Made by a program: the position numbers and the translations under genes. DNA of 38,976 nucleotides, taken from Altererythrobacter sp. (GTDB lineage Bacteria; Pseudomonadota; Alphaproteobacteria; Sphingomonadales; Sphingomonadaceae). The notes under the pieces were generated by a model that was not told where the DNA came from, made no database searches, and saw only the letters and a program-made list of their open reading frames with translations. This document shows, piece by piece, positions 1 to 7,949 of the stretch (position 1 is the stretch's first letter; the number at the start of each line of letters is the position of its first letter). The stretch covers positions 1 through 38,976 of the forward strand of contig JABDKI010000035.1 in NCBI GenBank assembly GCA_013002295.1. Direction: 5' to 3'.

Positions 1-1422
1 CAGCTGTCAACAGGCGGCTATGAGGCGGCTTTCAAACGGCTGCAGGAGGCAATCCATGCGGGCGATATCTATCAGGTCAACCTGACATATCAGCTCGCCG
101 GATCCTATCGCGGCGATCCCGTTGCGCTCTATTCGCAGCTGCGCCCGGCGGCAGAGGCTGGCTATGGCGGGTTGATCTTTGACGGTTCGCATTGGCTCTT
201 GAGCCTTTCGCCCGAGCTCTTTGTCTCGCTCAAAGGTGACGCGGCCAAGGTCAAGCCGATGAAAGGCACCAGGCCGCGCGGCGACACGGCCGAAGCCGAT
301 CAGGCATTGGCTGACGAATTGGCCAGCTCAGTCAAAGACAAGGCCGAGAATCTGATGATTGTTGACTTGATGCGCAATGACCTCAGCCGCGTGGCGGAAG
401 CTGGCAGCGTGCGCGTAGAGGCTCCATTTACCGTCGAAAGCTATCCAACCGTGCATCAAATGGTTTCCAGCGTTCATGCCAGGCTTCAACCGGGCAAAAC
501 CGCAGCCGATCTGATCCGCGCAATCTTCCCGTGCGGCTCGATAACAGGCGCGCCCAAGATCCGTGCGATGGAGCTGATCAACGAAACCGAGCGCGATGCG
601 CGCGGACCCTATTGCGGGGCAATCGGGCGCATCAATGCCAACGGCGATGCGGCCTTCAATGTTGCAATCCGCACGCTTCGCTTAACGCCGGAAGAGAACA
701 ATCGTGGGCGCGCGGTCATGGGCGTAGGCTCTGCGATAGTCGCTGACAGCGAAGCCATGGCTGAACGGCGCGAATGCGAAGTGAAGGCAGGATTTGCACG
801 CCACCTGAGCGATTGTGATCTGATCGAGACCATGCTGTTTGACCCGGAAAGCGGGATCGACCTGCTCGAATTGCATTTGGAACGGATCAAGGCGAGTGCG
901 GCTGATCTTGGCTTTTCGTTTGATCGCCATGCTGCGCGCAATCAAATTCAGGCGTTGTGCTTCGATCTGGAGCAGCGGAGCAAAATTCGCCTGCTGGCCT
1001 CGCGGCGCGGGGAATTAGCATTGCAAGCAGGCCCTGTGCCGAGTGCCAGCGATGCACCGTTCAAATGCATTGCGTTGCCAATGCCGGTCGATCCCGGCGA
1101 TTGGCGCTTGCGTCACAAGACGACGGATCGCGGGTTTTACGAGGAAGCACTGGCCGCCGCAAAGGCCGAAGGTGCCGACGAAGCTCTCCTCGTCCACCCG
1201 GATGGCTTCGTGACCGAAGGCAGCTTCACGAATATCTTTGTTGAGCGCGATGGAGTGTTACTCACACCGCCGTCCACTCTGGGCCTGCTGCCTGGCGTGC
1301 TGCGCCGTTCGCTTTTGGACTGCGGCAAAGCGCGCGAAGAGAATTTAACTCTGAATGACCTCGAAAACGGCTTTTTGATCGGAAACGCTGTGCGCGGATT
1401 GGTAAAGGCCGAACTCATATGA
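1..1422 (+). CDS. pabB: Aminodeoxychorismate synthase component I fused to 4-amino-4-deoxychorismate lyase (PabB–PabC), 5' partial
   Basis: This is a two-domain enzyme of folate synthesis, cut at its N-terminus by the window edge; the frame is open from base 1. The first ~270 visible residues are a chorismate-binding domain: GDIYQVNLT (~21-29), SPELF, KPMKGTRPRG (~85-94), the KDKAENLM..DLMRNDLSR block and GSITGAPK (~179-186). PabB converts chorismate to 4-amino-4-deoxychorismate with ammonia from a PabA glutaminase, which is not in view. From ~275 on it is a class-IV aminotransferase fold with the likely PLP lysine in RHKTTDR (~373) and the EGSFTNIF motif, as in PabC, which releases pyruvate to give p-aminobenzoate. 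Its stop overlaps the next start (ATGA), so it is probably translationally coupled to rluA. An anthranilate synthase is less likely because of the PabC half. The fusion is known from other bacteria. Confidence 0.93.
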   Translation, partial: QLSTGGYEAAFKRLQEAIHAGDIYQVNLTYQLAGSYRGDPVALYSQLRPAAEAGYGGLIFDGSHWLLSLSPELFVSLKGDAAKVKPMKGTRPRGDTAEADQALADELASSVKDKAENLMIVDLMRNDLSRVAEAGSVRVEAPFTVESYPTVHQMVSSVHARLQPGKTAADLIRAIFPCGSITGAPKIRAMELINETERDARGPYCGAIGRINANGDAAFNVAIRTLRLTPEENNRGRAVMGVGSAIVADSEAMAERRECEVKAGFARHLSDCDLIETMLFDPESGIDLLELHLERIKASAADLGFSFDRHAARNQIQALCFDLEQRSKIRLLASRRGELALQAGPVPSASDAPFKCIALPMPVDPGDWRLRHKTTDRGFYEEALAAAKAEGADEALLVHPDGFVTEGSFTNIFVERDGVLLTPPSTLGLLPGVLRRSLLDCGKAREENLTLNDLENGFLIGNAVRGLVKAELI

Positions 1423-2141
1423 ATATCGAAATACTCTTCGAAGACGGCGAAGCGCTGGTGATCAACAAGCCCGCCGGGCTTCCAGTTGATCGCCCCAAGC
1501 GCGGTGGCCCCGCTTTGTGGGACCATATCGAGCAGCTGAAACTGGGCTTTCAACGCCCACCGGTTGCTGTGCACCGGCTCGATACCGATACCAGCGGTTG
1601 CCTGATTCTTGCGCGCAATCCGAAAGCGCTGAAACGCTTCAACAAGGCATTCGAGGACCGAATGGTCGGCAAGACCTATCTGGCGGTGATGGATTTTGAG
1701 CCATCCGAGCAATCCGGCACAATCGAGCTCAACCTTTCCAAGATCAGCTCTGCAGAAAAGGGCTGGCGCATGATTGCCGCCAAGAAAGGCAAGCCCGCCG
1801 TCTCGCATTGGGAGCTACTCCAGACAATCGGAGAGGGTGATCGAAAACGCTCGCTCATCCGGTTCCGCCCCGAGACCGGGCGCACACATCAGTTGCGCGT
1901 GCACGCTCTGCAAGGGCTCGGCGTTCCGCTGCTCGGCGACCCGGTTTACGGGCCGGTGCGCGGCCAGAACAAGGGTGCACCGCGCACCATGCTGCACGCT
2001 GAAGCCATTCATATGACGCGCCCCGGCAAGGATCCGATCAGCGCATATGCGCCTTTCCCAGCGGACTTTGCCAAAACAGGCCTCAGCGCGCCTGAACCAC
2101 CTCCGCCGCCTGTCCGAACGCCTGTTTCCGACGATGGATGA
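1419..2141 (+). CDS. RluA-family RNA pseudouridine synthase
   Basis: The product is 240 residues, a normal length for a single-domain RluA-type enzyme without an S4 domain. The family signature HRLDTDTSG lies at 52-60, and D55 is the expected catalytic aspartate that isomerises uridine to pseudouridine in rRNA or tRNA. INKPAGLPV near the N-terminus and the GRTHQLRVH motif near 152-160 are further family blocks. The ATG overlaps the pabBC stop by four bases, and the 3' end overlaps the ArfB-like gene by eight bases, so the three are probably one transcript. Which RNA position it modifies cannot be read from the sequence. Family assignment is firm; the subclass (RluA, RluC/D or TruC) is not. 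Confidence 0.9.
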   Translation: MNIEILFEDGEALVINKPAGLPVDRPKRGGPALWDHIEQLKLGFQRPPVAVHRLDTDTSGCLILARNPKALKRFNKAFEDRMVGKTYLAVMDFEPSEQSGTIELNLSKISSAEKGWRMIAAKKGKPAVSHWELLQTIGEGDRKRSLIRFRPETGRTHQLRVHALQGLGVPLLGDPVYGPVRGQNKGAPRTMLHAEAIHMTRPGKDPISAYAPFPADFAKTGLSAPEPPPPPVRTPVSDDG

Positions 2142-2550
2142 GGAGTTCCTCGCCCGCGCACATGCTTTGGCCGAAGAGAGCTTTCTTGCTGGCAGTGGGC
2201 CGGGCGGACAGAATGCCAACAAGGTGGCGACCGAGGTTCAGCTGCGGCTCAACATCTACAATCTGCGCCTGCACCCGCAGGTTTTCGCACGGCTGAAAGA
2301 CATCGCCGGTAGCAAGCTGACGGCGTCAGGCGACTTGCTGATCACTGCGCGCGAACATCGCACGCAAGAGGCCAATCGGACCGCCGCGCGCGACAAGCTC
2401 GAGCAATTGCTCACTAAAGCGCACGAGCGCCCCAAGCCGCGCGCCAAAAGCCGCGTCAATCGTGTGGGCAAGGTCCAGCGGCTGAAAGCCAAGAAAGCGC
2501 GCGGCGACGTGAAGGCGAAAAGAGGTAAAGTCAGTCGTTCAGATTGGTAG
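2134..2550 (+). CDS. arfB: ArfB/YaeJ-type peptidyl-tRNA hydrolase (ribosome rescue)
   Basis: This is a 138-residue class I release-factor-like protein. SGPGGQNANKV places the GGQ at 24-26, the motif that drives peptidyl-tRNA hydrolysis in the ribosomal A/P site. The codon-recognition domain of RF1/RF2 is missing and the C-terminus is a Lys/Arg-rich tail (roughly 90-138). In ArfB that tail enters the empty mRNA channel of stalled ribosomes. The ATG at 2134 was chosen over an upstream start at 2047, because the upstream extension would run through rluA and ArfB proteins begin just ahead of this point. The start overlaps the rluA stop by eight bases. Rescue of non-stop ribosomes follows from the family, not from direct evidence here. 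Confidence 0.9.
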   Translation: MDEEFLARAHALAEESFLAGSGPGGQNANKVATEVQLRLNIYNLRLHPQVFARLKDIAGSKLTASGDLLITAREHRTQEANRTAARDKLEQLLTKAHERPKPRAKSRVNRVGKVQRLKAKKARGDVKAKRGKVSRSDW

Positions 2551-2569
2551 GCCGATCGGTGAGTCTTGC

Positions 2570-2598
2570 TTGACTTTTGCCCCAGAATCACCCAATGG
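2570..2598 (+). promoter_or_regulatory. Likely sigma-70-type promoter of rpmG
   Basis: TTGACT (2570-2575) and CAATGG (2593-2598) are separated by 17 bases, and CAATGG is followed directly by CGCGCC. A strong TTGAC box followed by a weak -10 running into a GC-rich start region is a layout I associate with sphingomonad housekeeping promoters. It lies about 85 bases upstream of the L33 start. The -10 match is poor, so confidence is moderate. Confidence 0.45.
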
Positions 2599-2683
2599 CG
2601 CGCCTCTGGATGGCGGTGCTGCTCGCGCCGCCTGTATTTTTTCGGCTGACCATCAGCCCTTTTGCAAGTTTTAGGATACCGTC

Positions 2684-2851
2684 ATGGCGAAGCCAGCAAC
2701 CGTCAAGATCAAGCTCGTCTCGACTGCAGACACGGGCTTCTATTACGTGACGAAGAAGAACCCACGTAACATCACTGAGAAGATGACCTTCCGCAAATAT
2801 GACCCGGTTGTGCGCAAGCACGTCGAGTTCAAGGAAGCCAAGATCAAGTGA
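2684..2851 (+). CDS. rpmG: 50S ribosomal protein L33
   Basis: This 55-codon gene reads [18 protein letters not shown] at its start and ends EFKEAKIK. That is the full length and pattern of bacterial L33: a basic N-terminus, then [13 protein letters not shown] and [12 protein letters not shown]. The form is the Cys-free (zinc-independent) type, since no CxxC pairs are present. L33 sits near the E site of the large ribosomal subunit. GGATACC, about 4-10 bases ahead of the ATG, is a weak ribosome-binding site. The gene stands alone, as is common for rpmG in alphaproteobacteria; a promoter-like pair lies at 2570-2598. It is followed by lolA after a 68-base gap. Confidence 0.95.
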   Translation: MAKPATVKIKLVSTADTGFYYVTKKNPRNITEKMTFRKYDPVVRKHVEFKEAKIK

Positions 2852-2919
2852 TCTTGCTGAACGGCTGAACGCAATCAAGTTCAGTGACAGTTCAACGCCG
2901 CGTGATTAGAAAGCGCAGC

Positions 2920-3585
2920 ATGAGCATCTTTGCATTTCTTTCCAAACGCCCGCTGCGCATTGCGCTGGCAGGTGCTGCCCTGTGCGCGATCCCCGCATCA
3001 ATCGCGACGACCGCTCCTGCCATCGCGCAGTCCGAAGCGGGTGATCTGAACCGTGCCGTCAGCGCGCTGCGCCAGATCGCCACGCTAAAGGCCGATTTCT
3101 CGCAAACTGATCGTTTGGGCCAAACCGCCGAAGGCGTGCTGACGCTGAAACGCGGCGGCAAGATCCGATTCGACTATGGCGAAGATCAGGATTTGCTCGT
3201 CATATCCAATGGCCGCTCGCTCTACCTCGTCGATTATGAGGTGAATCAGGTTCAACGCTGGCCGATCCGCAATTCGCCCTTGGGCGCATTGCTTGATCCG
3301 GAGCGCGACATCACCCGCTATGGCAAGCTGGTTCAAACCGGCAATTCCGATGTGATCAGCATCGAAGTGCGCGACCCGAAGCGCCCCGAATTCGGCATGA
3401 TCAATATGATCTTTGTGCGCGACGTGACAGCCCCTGGTGGGCTGGAGCTCAACACCTGGGTTGCGCTTGATGCGCAAAACAATCGCACAACCGTGCGGCT
3501 AAGGAATCACCGCTATGGCGTGTCTGTTCCCGACAGCACGTTCCAATTCCGCGATCCTCGCCGCTCATCTCGTCGCCCACGCTGA
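2920..3585 (+). CDS. lolA: Outer-membrane lipoprotein carrier protein LolA
   Basis: A 221-residue periplasmic chaperone that ferries lipoproteins from LolCDE in the inner membrane to the outer membrane. The N-terminus is a signal peptide: K9/R10, a hydrophobic core over ~12-32, and likely cleavage after AIA at 34-36. The mature part has the LolA-type opening (LRQIATLKADFSQTDRLGQTAEG) and the beta-rich GKIRFDYGEDQDLLVISNG block. A GTG at 2884 in the same frame would add 12 residues before the signal peptide; the ATG at 2920 gives a better signal sequence and is preferred. No strong Shine-Dalgarno is visible at either start. In related genomes lolA commonly sits near xth and ribA; here an alkaline phosphatase gene lies between. 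Confidence 0.9.
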   Translation: MSIFAFLSKRPLRIALAGAALCAIPASIATTAPAIAQSEAGDLNRAVSALRQIATLKADFSQTDRLGQTAEGVLTLKRGGKIRFDYGEDQDLLVISNGRSLYLVDYEVNQVQRWPIRNSPLGALLDPERDITRYGKLVQTGNSDVISIEVRDPKRPEFGMINMIFVRDVTAPGGLELNTWVALDAQNNRTTVRLRNHRYGVSVPDSTFQFRDPRRSSRRPR

Positions 3586-3639
3586 ACGCTTCGCCCGCGC
3601 AAGGTTGTAAGAACGCGACAGAGCGCTGTGCGCCATTCA

Positions 3640-3798
3640 TTTACGTGAAAGCTGAGAAGGGGTAGTCTTTTCTTGTGAACCGGACGAAGGCAGGTTTCCC
3701 CCCTGTTGCCTCAACCTTCATCGAAGTGCGGTTCATCCAAGCGTGACGAACGCTAACTAGGAACCCTCGTGCCAATGCCCCCGGCGCGAGGGTTTTTT
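3640..3798 (+). ncRNA. Candidate structured small RNA or long 3' UTR ending in an intrinsic terminator
   Basis: The 361-base gap 3586-3946 holds no convincing protein gene but does hold ordered structure. GAACCG (3677-3682) can pair with CGGTTC (3729-3734). Inside it, AGGCAGG (3688-3694) can pair with CCTG (3702-3705) and CCT (3709-3711) around a C-rich loop. GCGT/ACGC (3741-3753) makes a further small hairpin, and a strong terminator follows at 3764-3798. The nearest upstream gene, lolA, ends about 180 bases before the terminator, which is long for a plain 3' UTR. I do not recognise the family; 6S RNA and other alphaproteobacterial sRNAs are possibilities. The 5' end given is a guess, as no clear promoter was found. 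Confidence 0.35.
3764..3798 (+). terminator. Rho-independent terminator
   Basis: CCCTCGTGCC (3764-3773) pairs with GGCGCGAGGG (3783-3792), ten pairs with one T·G wobble, around a nine-base loop, followed by six T (3793-3798). The T-run follows only on the plus strand, so it ends transcription coming from lolA or from the RNA candidate before it, and does not serve phoA. Confidence 0.85.
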
Positions 3799-3946
3799 GT
3801 TATGCCTCGTGTTTTCCGCACTCGCCTCCGCGAGCGCGATTTCCTCGCGGCCTGCGGACAAGTCCGCGCCGCTGCGGGCGGCCGGTCGGCCTTGCGGTCT
3901 ATCTACAGACAGCCCGATCCAGTTCTTAGAGGATCACCTTGGTCTC

Positions 3947-5380
3947 TTAGTCATCCCAACCAAGCGCGTTGACGATAATGTCATAAACTACATTCTGCTC
4001 GATCACGCCGCGCACGCGATCTGCACCTGGGCCCTGGCCGTATAGCGCAACATCTTCGCCGCCATGCGTTTCGCTGCGTGTAGGGATCGCTGCCTGCTGA
4101 TGCGCATGGACACCCGTTTCAGGGATCGGGCGTTCCGCCAGATTTGCAATTGCGCCGGGGCCATTCTGGTATCCAAGGGTGGTGTATGGCTTGCCATCAG
4201 TGGCAGTGGTCGCCTCCGCAAGTTCAGCCGAACCACCTTCAGGCGACACCACAAGGCCCAGAATGTCATTTCCGCGCCTAGGATAGCCCGACATCGTGAA
4301 GACATGGCTGTGGTCAGCGGTCACCAGAATGAGCGTTTCTTCAGGGTTGGTATTCTCGATCGCATACTGAATCGCATTGGCGAACTCGACCGCTTCTTCC
4401 AATGCATACCCGGCCTGCCCGGCATGGTGCCCGTGATCGATCCGGCCCGATTCCACCATCAGATAATAACCTTCGGGGTCATCCTTAAGCCGCGAGATCG
4501 CTTGCTCTGTCATTTCCGTCAGCGTCGGCTCGGTCGAATCTTTGGTCCGGTCCACTGTATAAGTCATATGGCTGGGCGAGAAGAGCCCCAACACCGGCTT
4601 GTCGATGGGTGCGGAGGCGAGTTCGGCTGCGGTCGATACAAATGTGCCGCCGGTGCGCCCGCTCCATTCCGCTGGCAAATTGGCATCGGAAGCGATCCTG
4701 CGTCCGCCAAGATCAGCACCATAGAACGCCGCCTGGCCGCCGCCCAATGCGACGTCGAATGTGCTGCCCACCAACTGCGCCGCGATATCATCGCACCCTC
4801 TGCCGCGCTGGTCTTCTGGAATGGCGGAGTCGGCTTCCCAGCCGCGATCCGGACTGCGCGAGTATACACTGGCCGGGGTCGCATGCGTAATCCGTGCGGT
4901 CGACACGATACCAAGCGCAAGCCCTCGCTCGGTGGCTGACTCGCCAAAAATTGGCAATGCATTGGCCAGTCCACTTTCGCAATCGCCCGCCACAACATCC
5001 GGGCCAACACCCAGCACGCCGATCTTGGTCTTGACGCCTGTGTGCATCGCGCTTGCTGTGCCCGCACTATCGGGCACCTGAGCATTGCTGTTATAGGTTT
5101 TTACGAGCGCAACATTTTCGAAATTCTCGAACGGCAGGACATATTCCTCACCGCTCTGACCTTTCTTCTGGCCGGCATATATACGCGCGGCAGTGACCGT
5201 GGAAACACCCATGCCATCACCGATAAACAGGATGATGTTCTTCGCCTTGGGCTCAGGCACCTCTGCTGGCATTGCCGAGGCGCTGGCAACCTCGCTCTGC
5301 CCATATCCAGCGGGCGAGCATGCAGCCAACGGAAAAGCCATTGCAGCTGCAAGTGAAAGCGCGCGGCGCGATGTCGTCAT
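3947..5380 (-). CDS. phoA: PhoA-family alkaline phosphatase, predicted lipoprotein
   Basis: A 477-residue phosphomonoesterase. The metal-binding GDGMG lies at 54-58, and PDSAGTASAMHTG holds the expected nucleophile S105 next to D104. Further zinc/magnesium ligands appear in ESGRIDHGHHAG, TADHSH and the late ETHGGEDV block, so the active site looks complete. The N-terminus is a short Arg-containing leader and hydrophobic stretch ending FPLAAC, a lipobox with C21, so the enzyme is probably lipid-anchored on the periplasmic side. The start is supported by AGGAG (GAGAAGGAGATACCC) just upstream. The gene faces xth divergently across 104 bases. Such enzymes normally respond to phosphate starvation, but I saw no clear Pho box in that gap. 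It appears inserted between lolA and xth. Confidence 0.92.
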   Translation of the reverse strand: MTTSRRALSLAAAMAFPLAACSPAGYGQSEVASASAMPAEVPEPKAKNIILFIGDGMGVSTVTAARIYAGQKKGQSGEEYVLPFENFENVALVKTYNSNAQVPDSAGTASAMHTGVKTKIGVLGVGPDVVAGDCESGLANALPIFGESATERGLALGIVSTARITHATPASVYSRSPDRGWEADSAIPEDQRGRGCDDIAAQLVGSTFDVALGGGQAAFYGADLGGRRIASDANLPAEWSGRTGGTFVSTAAELASAPIDKPVLGLFSPSHMTYTVDRTKDSTEPTLTEMTEQAISRLKDDPEGYYLMVESGRIDHGHHAGQAGYALEEAVEFANAIQYAIENTNPEETLILVTADHSHVFTMSGYPRRGNDILGLVVSPEGGSAELAEATTATDGKPYTTLGYQNGPGAIANLAERPIPETGVHAHQQAAIPTRSETHGGEDVALYGQGPGADRVRGVIEQNVVYDIIVNALGWDD

Positions 5381-5484
5381 CGGGTATCTCCTTCTCTCGG
5401 GCCTACCGCTATCGCTATTCTTTGTGACGGGAAAGCTAAAGGTGTGCTGGACCCAAAAGAATACGCGCCCTAAGTGCTATTCGT

Positions 5485-6279
5485 ATGGTTTCTATCGCGA
5501 CTTGGAATATCAATTCGGTGCGGCTGCGGCTGCCGATTGTTGAACGGTTTCTGGAAGAGGAAGCACCCGATGTGCTGTGCTTGCAGGAAATCAAATGTCA
5601 GGAGCACCAGTTTCCTGCGCAGGCGCTGGCTGATGCGGGCTACAAGTATCAGGCGATCCATGGTCAAAAAGGTTATCATGGCGTCGCAACGATCAGCCGA
5701 ATTCCATTGAAAGAATTCAGCCGCCATGACTGGCAGGCCAATGGCGAGGCGCGCCATGTCGGCGTCGAATTGCTCGGCCCGGGCAAGGGCATGGTGCTTG
5801 AAAACGTCTATGTGCCAGCCGGTGGAGACGAGCCGGACCGCGAGAAGAATGCCAAATTTGGGCAAAAGCTGGACTTTCTAGGCCGCATGATCGGCTGGGC
5901 AGACAAGATTGACCGCCCAACCATGATTGTGGGCGATTTCAACATTGCACCGCTCGAAAGCGATGTGTGGAATCACAAGCAATTGCTCAAGGTTGTCAGC
6001 CATACCCCTGTTGAAGTGGATACGCTCGAGCAATTCAAGCAAGCCCATGGCTGGGTCGATCTGGGGCGCGAATTTATCCGCGATCCGGACCGCTACTTCA
6101 GCTGGTGGAGTTATCGTTCCAAGGATTGGAAAGTGAATGATCGCGGGCGCAGGCTTGATCATATGTGGGCGAGCCCCGAGCTGGCCGCGCAAGCCACTGG
6201 CCATCGTCTGCGCGAAGATGCGCGCGACTGGGAGAAGCCAAGCGATCATATCCCGCTGATCACGGAGTTTGCGCTCTGA
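5485..6279 (+). CDS. xth: Exodeoxyribonuclease III (AP endonuclease)
   Basis: A 264-residue enzyme of the EEP (exonuclease–endonuclease–phosphatase) family for base-excision repair. It cuts 5' of abasic sites and degrades duplex DNA 3' to 5'. Visible active-site blocks are TWNINSVR (N8), LQEIKCQ (metal-binding E35), IVGDFNIAP (Asp/Asn), RRLDHMW and the terminal SDHIPL with the catalytic His. Length matches the E. coli-type enzyme (~268). The ATG at 5485 gives the usual N-terminus. ribA follows on the same strand; its preferred start lies 29 bases past the xth stop. The gap to phoA (5381-5484) holds both upstream regions but no operator I recognise. Confidence 0.93.
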   Translation: MVSIATWNINSVRLRLPIVERFLEEEAPDVLCLQEIKCQEHQFPAQALADAGYKYQAIHGQKGYHGVATISRIPLKEFSRHDWQANGEARHVGVELLGPGKGMVLENVYVPAGGDEPDREKNAKFGQKLDFLGRMIGWADKIDRPTMIVGDFNIAPLESDVWNHKQLLKVVSHTPVEVDTLEQFKQAHGWVDLGREFIRDPDRYFSWWSYRSKDWKVNDRGRRLDHMWASPELAAQATGHRLREDARDWEKPSDHIPLITEFAL

Positions 6280-6308
6280 GTGTAGGTGCCCCCTCGCCCT
6301 CTCGCCGC

Positions 6309-7349
6309 GTGGCGCAAGCGGTGGATGCGCTGCGCCATGGCTGGCCGATTGCGTTTGATGGGGGGCCTGTTGTCTTGCCGGCCGAGACAGCGGTCGCAAC
6401 CGGCGCGACATCGGGAAAGATGCTGATTTCTGCAGCTCGCGCACTCACTTTGAAACTTGCAAACCAGCGCGAGGCGGCTGTTCCGCACGCGCCTGTCCTG
6501 ATCCGCAGCGGTGAGCCTTTTGAACTGAGCGAGGCACGCGCGGTGGCGGACCCGGCGCTTGATCTGAAGCACCCGTTCAAAGGACCCTACAAAGCCGAAA
6601 TGCTGGAATGGCACGAGGTTGCCGAGGCAGCGCTGGAGCTGGCCCGGATTGCCGGAATCCTGCCTGCATTCATGGTGGACCCAATCGATGCGGGCGAAGC
6701 AGTGCCGGTTGCAGCAAGTGATCTGTCTGAATGGAGCGAGCGCAGCCAACTGAATATCGCGACCCGCGCCAGATTGCCGGTTGCGGCTTGCGACACTGCC
6801 GAGATCGTCGCGTTTCGCAGTGCAGATGATACACGCGAGCACGTCGCGCTGATCATCGGAGATCAGAGCGGAGACAAGGTTCCGCTCGTCCGGCTGCATT
6901 CCGAGTGCCTGACGGGCGATATCCTGGGCAGCCTCAAATGCGATTGCGGCCCGCAATTGGATGCCGCACTGGCGGCAATGGCAGATGAAGCGACAGAGAC
7001 CGGAGGTTGGGGCGCATTGCTATATATGCGTCAGGAGGGGCGCGGGATCGGCCTGATCAACAAGCTGCGCGCTTATCGCTTGCAAGATCAGGGGTTCGAC
7101 ACTGTCGAAGCCAATGAGCGGCTTGGCTTGCCCGATGAATCGCGCGATTTCGCCACTGCTGCGCGGATGCTCGACCTGCTCGGCGCGCGCACGATCCGGC
7201 TGATGACGAACAATCCCAAGAAAGCCGCCGCGCTTGAAGCCGCTGGCATCACTGTGAACGAAAGGGTCCCGCATCAGCTGCCGGATAATCCGCACAATGC
7301 GCGCTATCTCGCCACGAAGCGCGACAAGTCAGGGCATCTCCTCAAATGA
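6309..7349 (+). CDS. ribA: GTP cyclohydrolase II with degenerate RibB-like N-terminal domain
   Basis: The C-terminal ~200 residues are a complete GTP cyclohydrolase II, the first step of riboflavin synthesis. It has VRLHSECLTGD and LKCDCGPQ (three zinc cysteines), RQEGRGIGL, the YRLQDQGFDTVEAN block and LMTNNPKK. The first ~150 residues resemble the start of DHBP synthase (RibB) in outline (AVDALRHGWPIAFDGG…), but the acidic DDEDRENEGD-type metal site is absent, so that half is probably inactive. The start is uncertain. The GTG at 6165 would overlap xth by 115 bases; the GTG at 6309 is the next in-frame start and is used here, though its ribosome-binding site is weak. The 3' end overlaps the GNAT gene by ATGA. 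Confidence 0.88.
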   Translation: MAQAVDALRHGWPIAFDGGPVVLPAETAVATGATSGKMLISAARALTLKLANQREAAVPHAPVLIRSGEPFELSEARAVADPALDLKHPFKGPYKAEMLEWHEVAEAALELARIAGILPAFMVDPIDAGEAVPVAASDLSEWSERSQLNIATRARLPVAACDTAEIVAFRSADDTREHVALIIGDQSGDKVPLVRLHSECLTGDILGSLKCDCGPQLDAALAAMADEATETGGWGALLYMRQEGRGIGLINKLRAYRLQDQGFDTVEANERLGLPDESRDFATAARMLDLLGARTIRLMTNNPKKAAALEAAGITVNERVPHQLPDNPHNARYLATKRDKSGHLLK

Positions 7350-7843
7350 GCATCACCTACCGCCCGGAGGAACCGGACGACCGCCGCCCGATCTTCAAGC
7401 TTACCGAAGCCGCCTTCAAAGACATGCCCTTCAGCGATGGCGACGAGCGAGAGCTGGTTGATCGTTTGCGTAAGGACGGCGACCTAACGCTATCCCTGGT
7501 TGCAGAGACATCCGAAGGGATCATCGGCCATATCGCGTTCTCACCCGTTACCATCAGCGATGGCACGAAAAAATGGTACGGCTTGGGACCAGTTTCTGTT
7601 TGGCCCGAATTGCAGGGCAAGGGTATTGGCGGTGCGTTGATCAATCGCGGGATTACGCAAATGCGCGGGATCGGTGCGAAAGGGATCGTCTTGCTGGGTA
7701 GCCCGAAGTATTATTCACGCTTCGGTTTCAAATCGGACCCGTTGATTGCCTATCCCGGTCCGCCGCCAGAATACTTTCAATATCTTATCCTCGCCGGCGA
7801 AAAACCAGTCGGGACAGTCAGTTACGCCCCTGGATTTGAGTGA
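7346..7843 (+). CDS. GNAT family N-acetyltransferase (YhbS-like)
   Basis: A 165-residue single-domain acetyltransferase. The acetyl-CoA-binding motif A is seen as GPVSVWPELQGKGIGGALI (~89-107), matching the Q/R-x-x-G-x-G/A pattern. The downstream LLGSPKYYSRFGF block is typical of the YhbS (COG3153) subgroup. The substrate cannot be inferred. The start codon overlaps the ribA stop (ATGA), so it is probably made from the same transcript as ribA, although a link to riboflavin is not implied. No terminator is evident right after it; the next gene begins after a 106-base gap. Confidence 0.85.
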   Translation: MSITYRPEEPDDRRPIFKLTEAAFKDMPFSDGDERELVDRLRKDGDLTLSLVAETSEGIIGHIAFSPVTISDGTKKWYGLGPVSVWPELQGKGIGGALINRGITQMRGIGAKGIVLLGSPKYYSRFGFKSDPLIAYPGPPPEYFQYLILAGEKPVGTVSYAPGFE

Positions 7844-7949
7844 TCGGTAACTCGGTTTATCGCAATCCTTGCAAGATTTAACATGTTGCGCCCTTGGCGA
7901 GCGTGCTCGCGCCGCGCTATGACGCGCGCGATTTCAGGAGGAATTACCA

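Noticed and set aside
4064-4939. 291-residue open frame on the plus strand
   Set aside because: It is wholly antisense to phoA, whose protein is clearly recognised; the frame has no known motif and atypical, Arg/Cys-rich composition.
6165-6308. Longer ribA start at GTG 6165
   Set aside because: It would overlap xth by 115 bases and add residues with no family resemblance.
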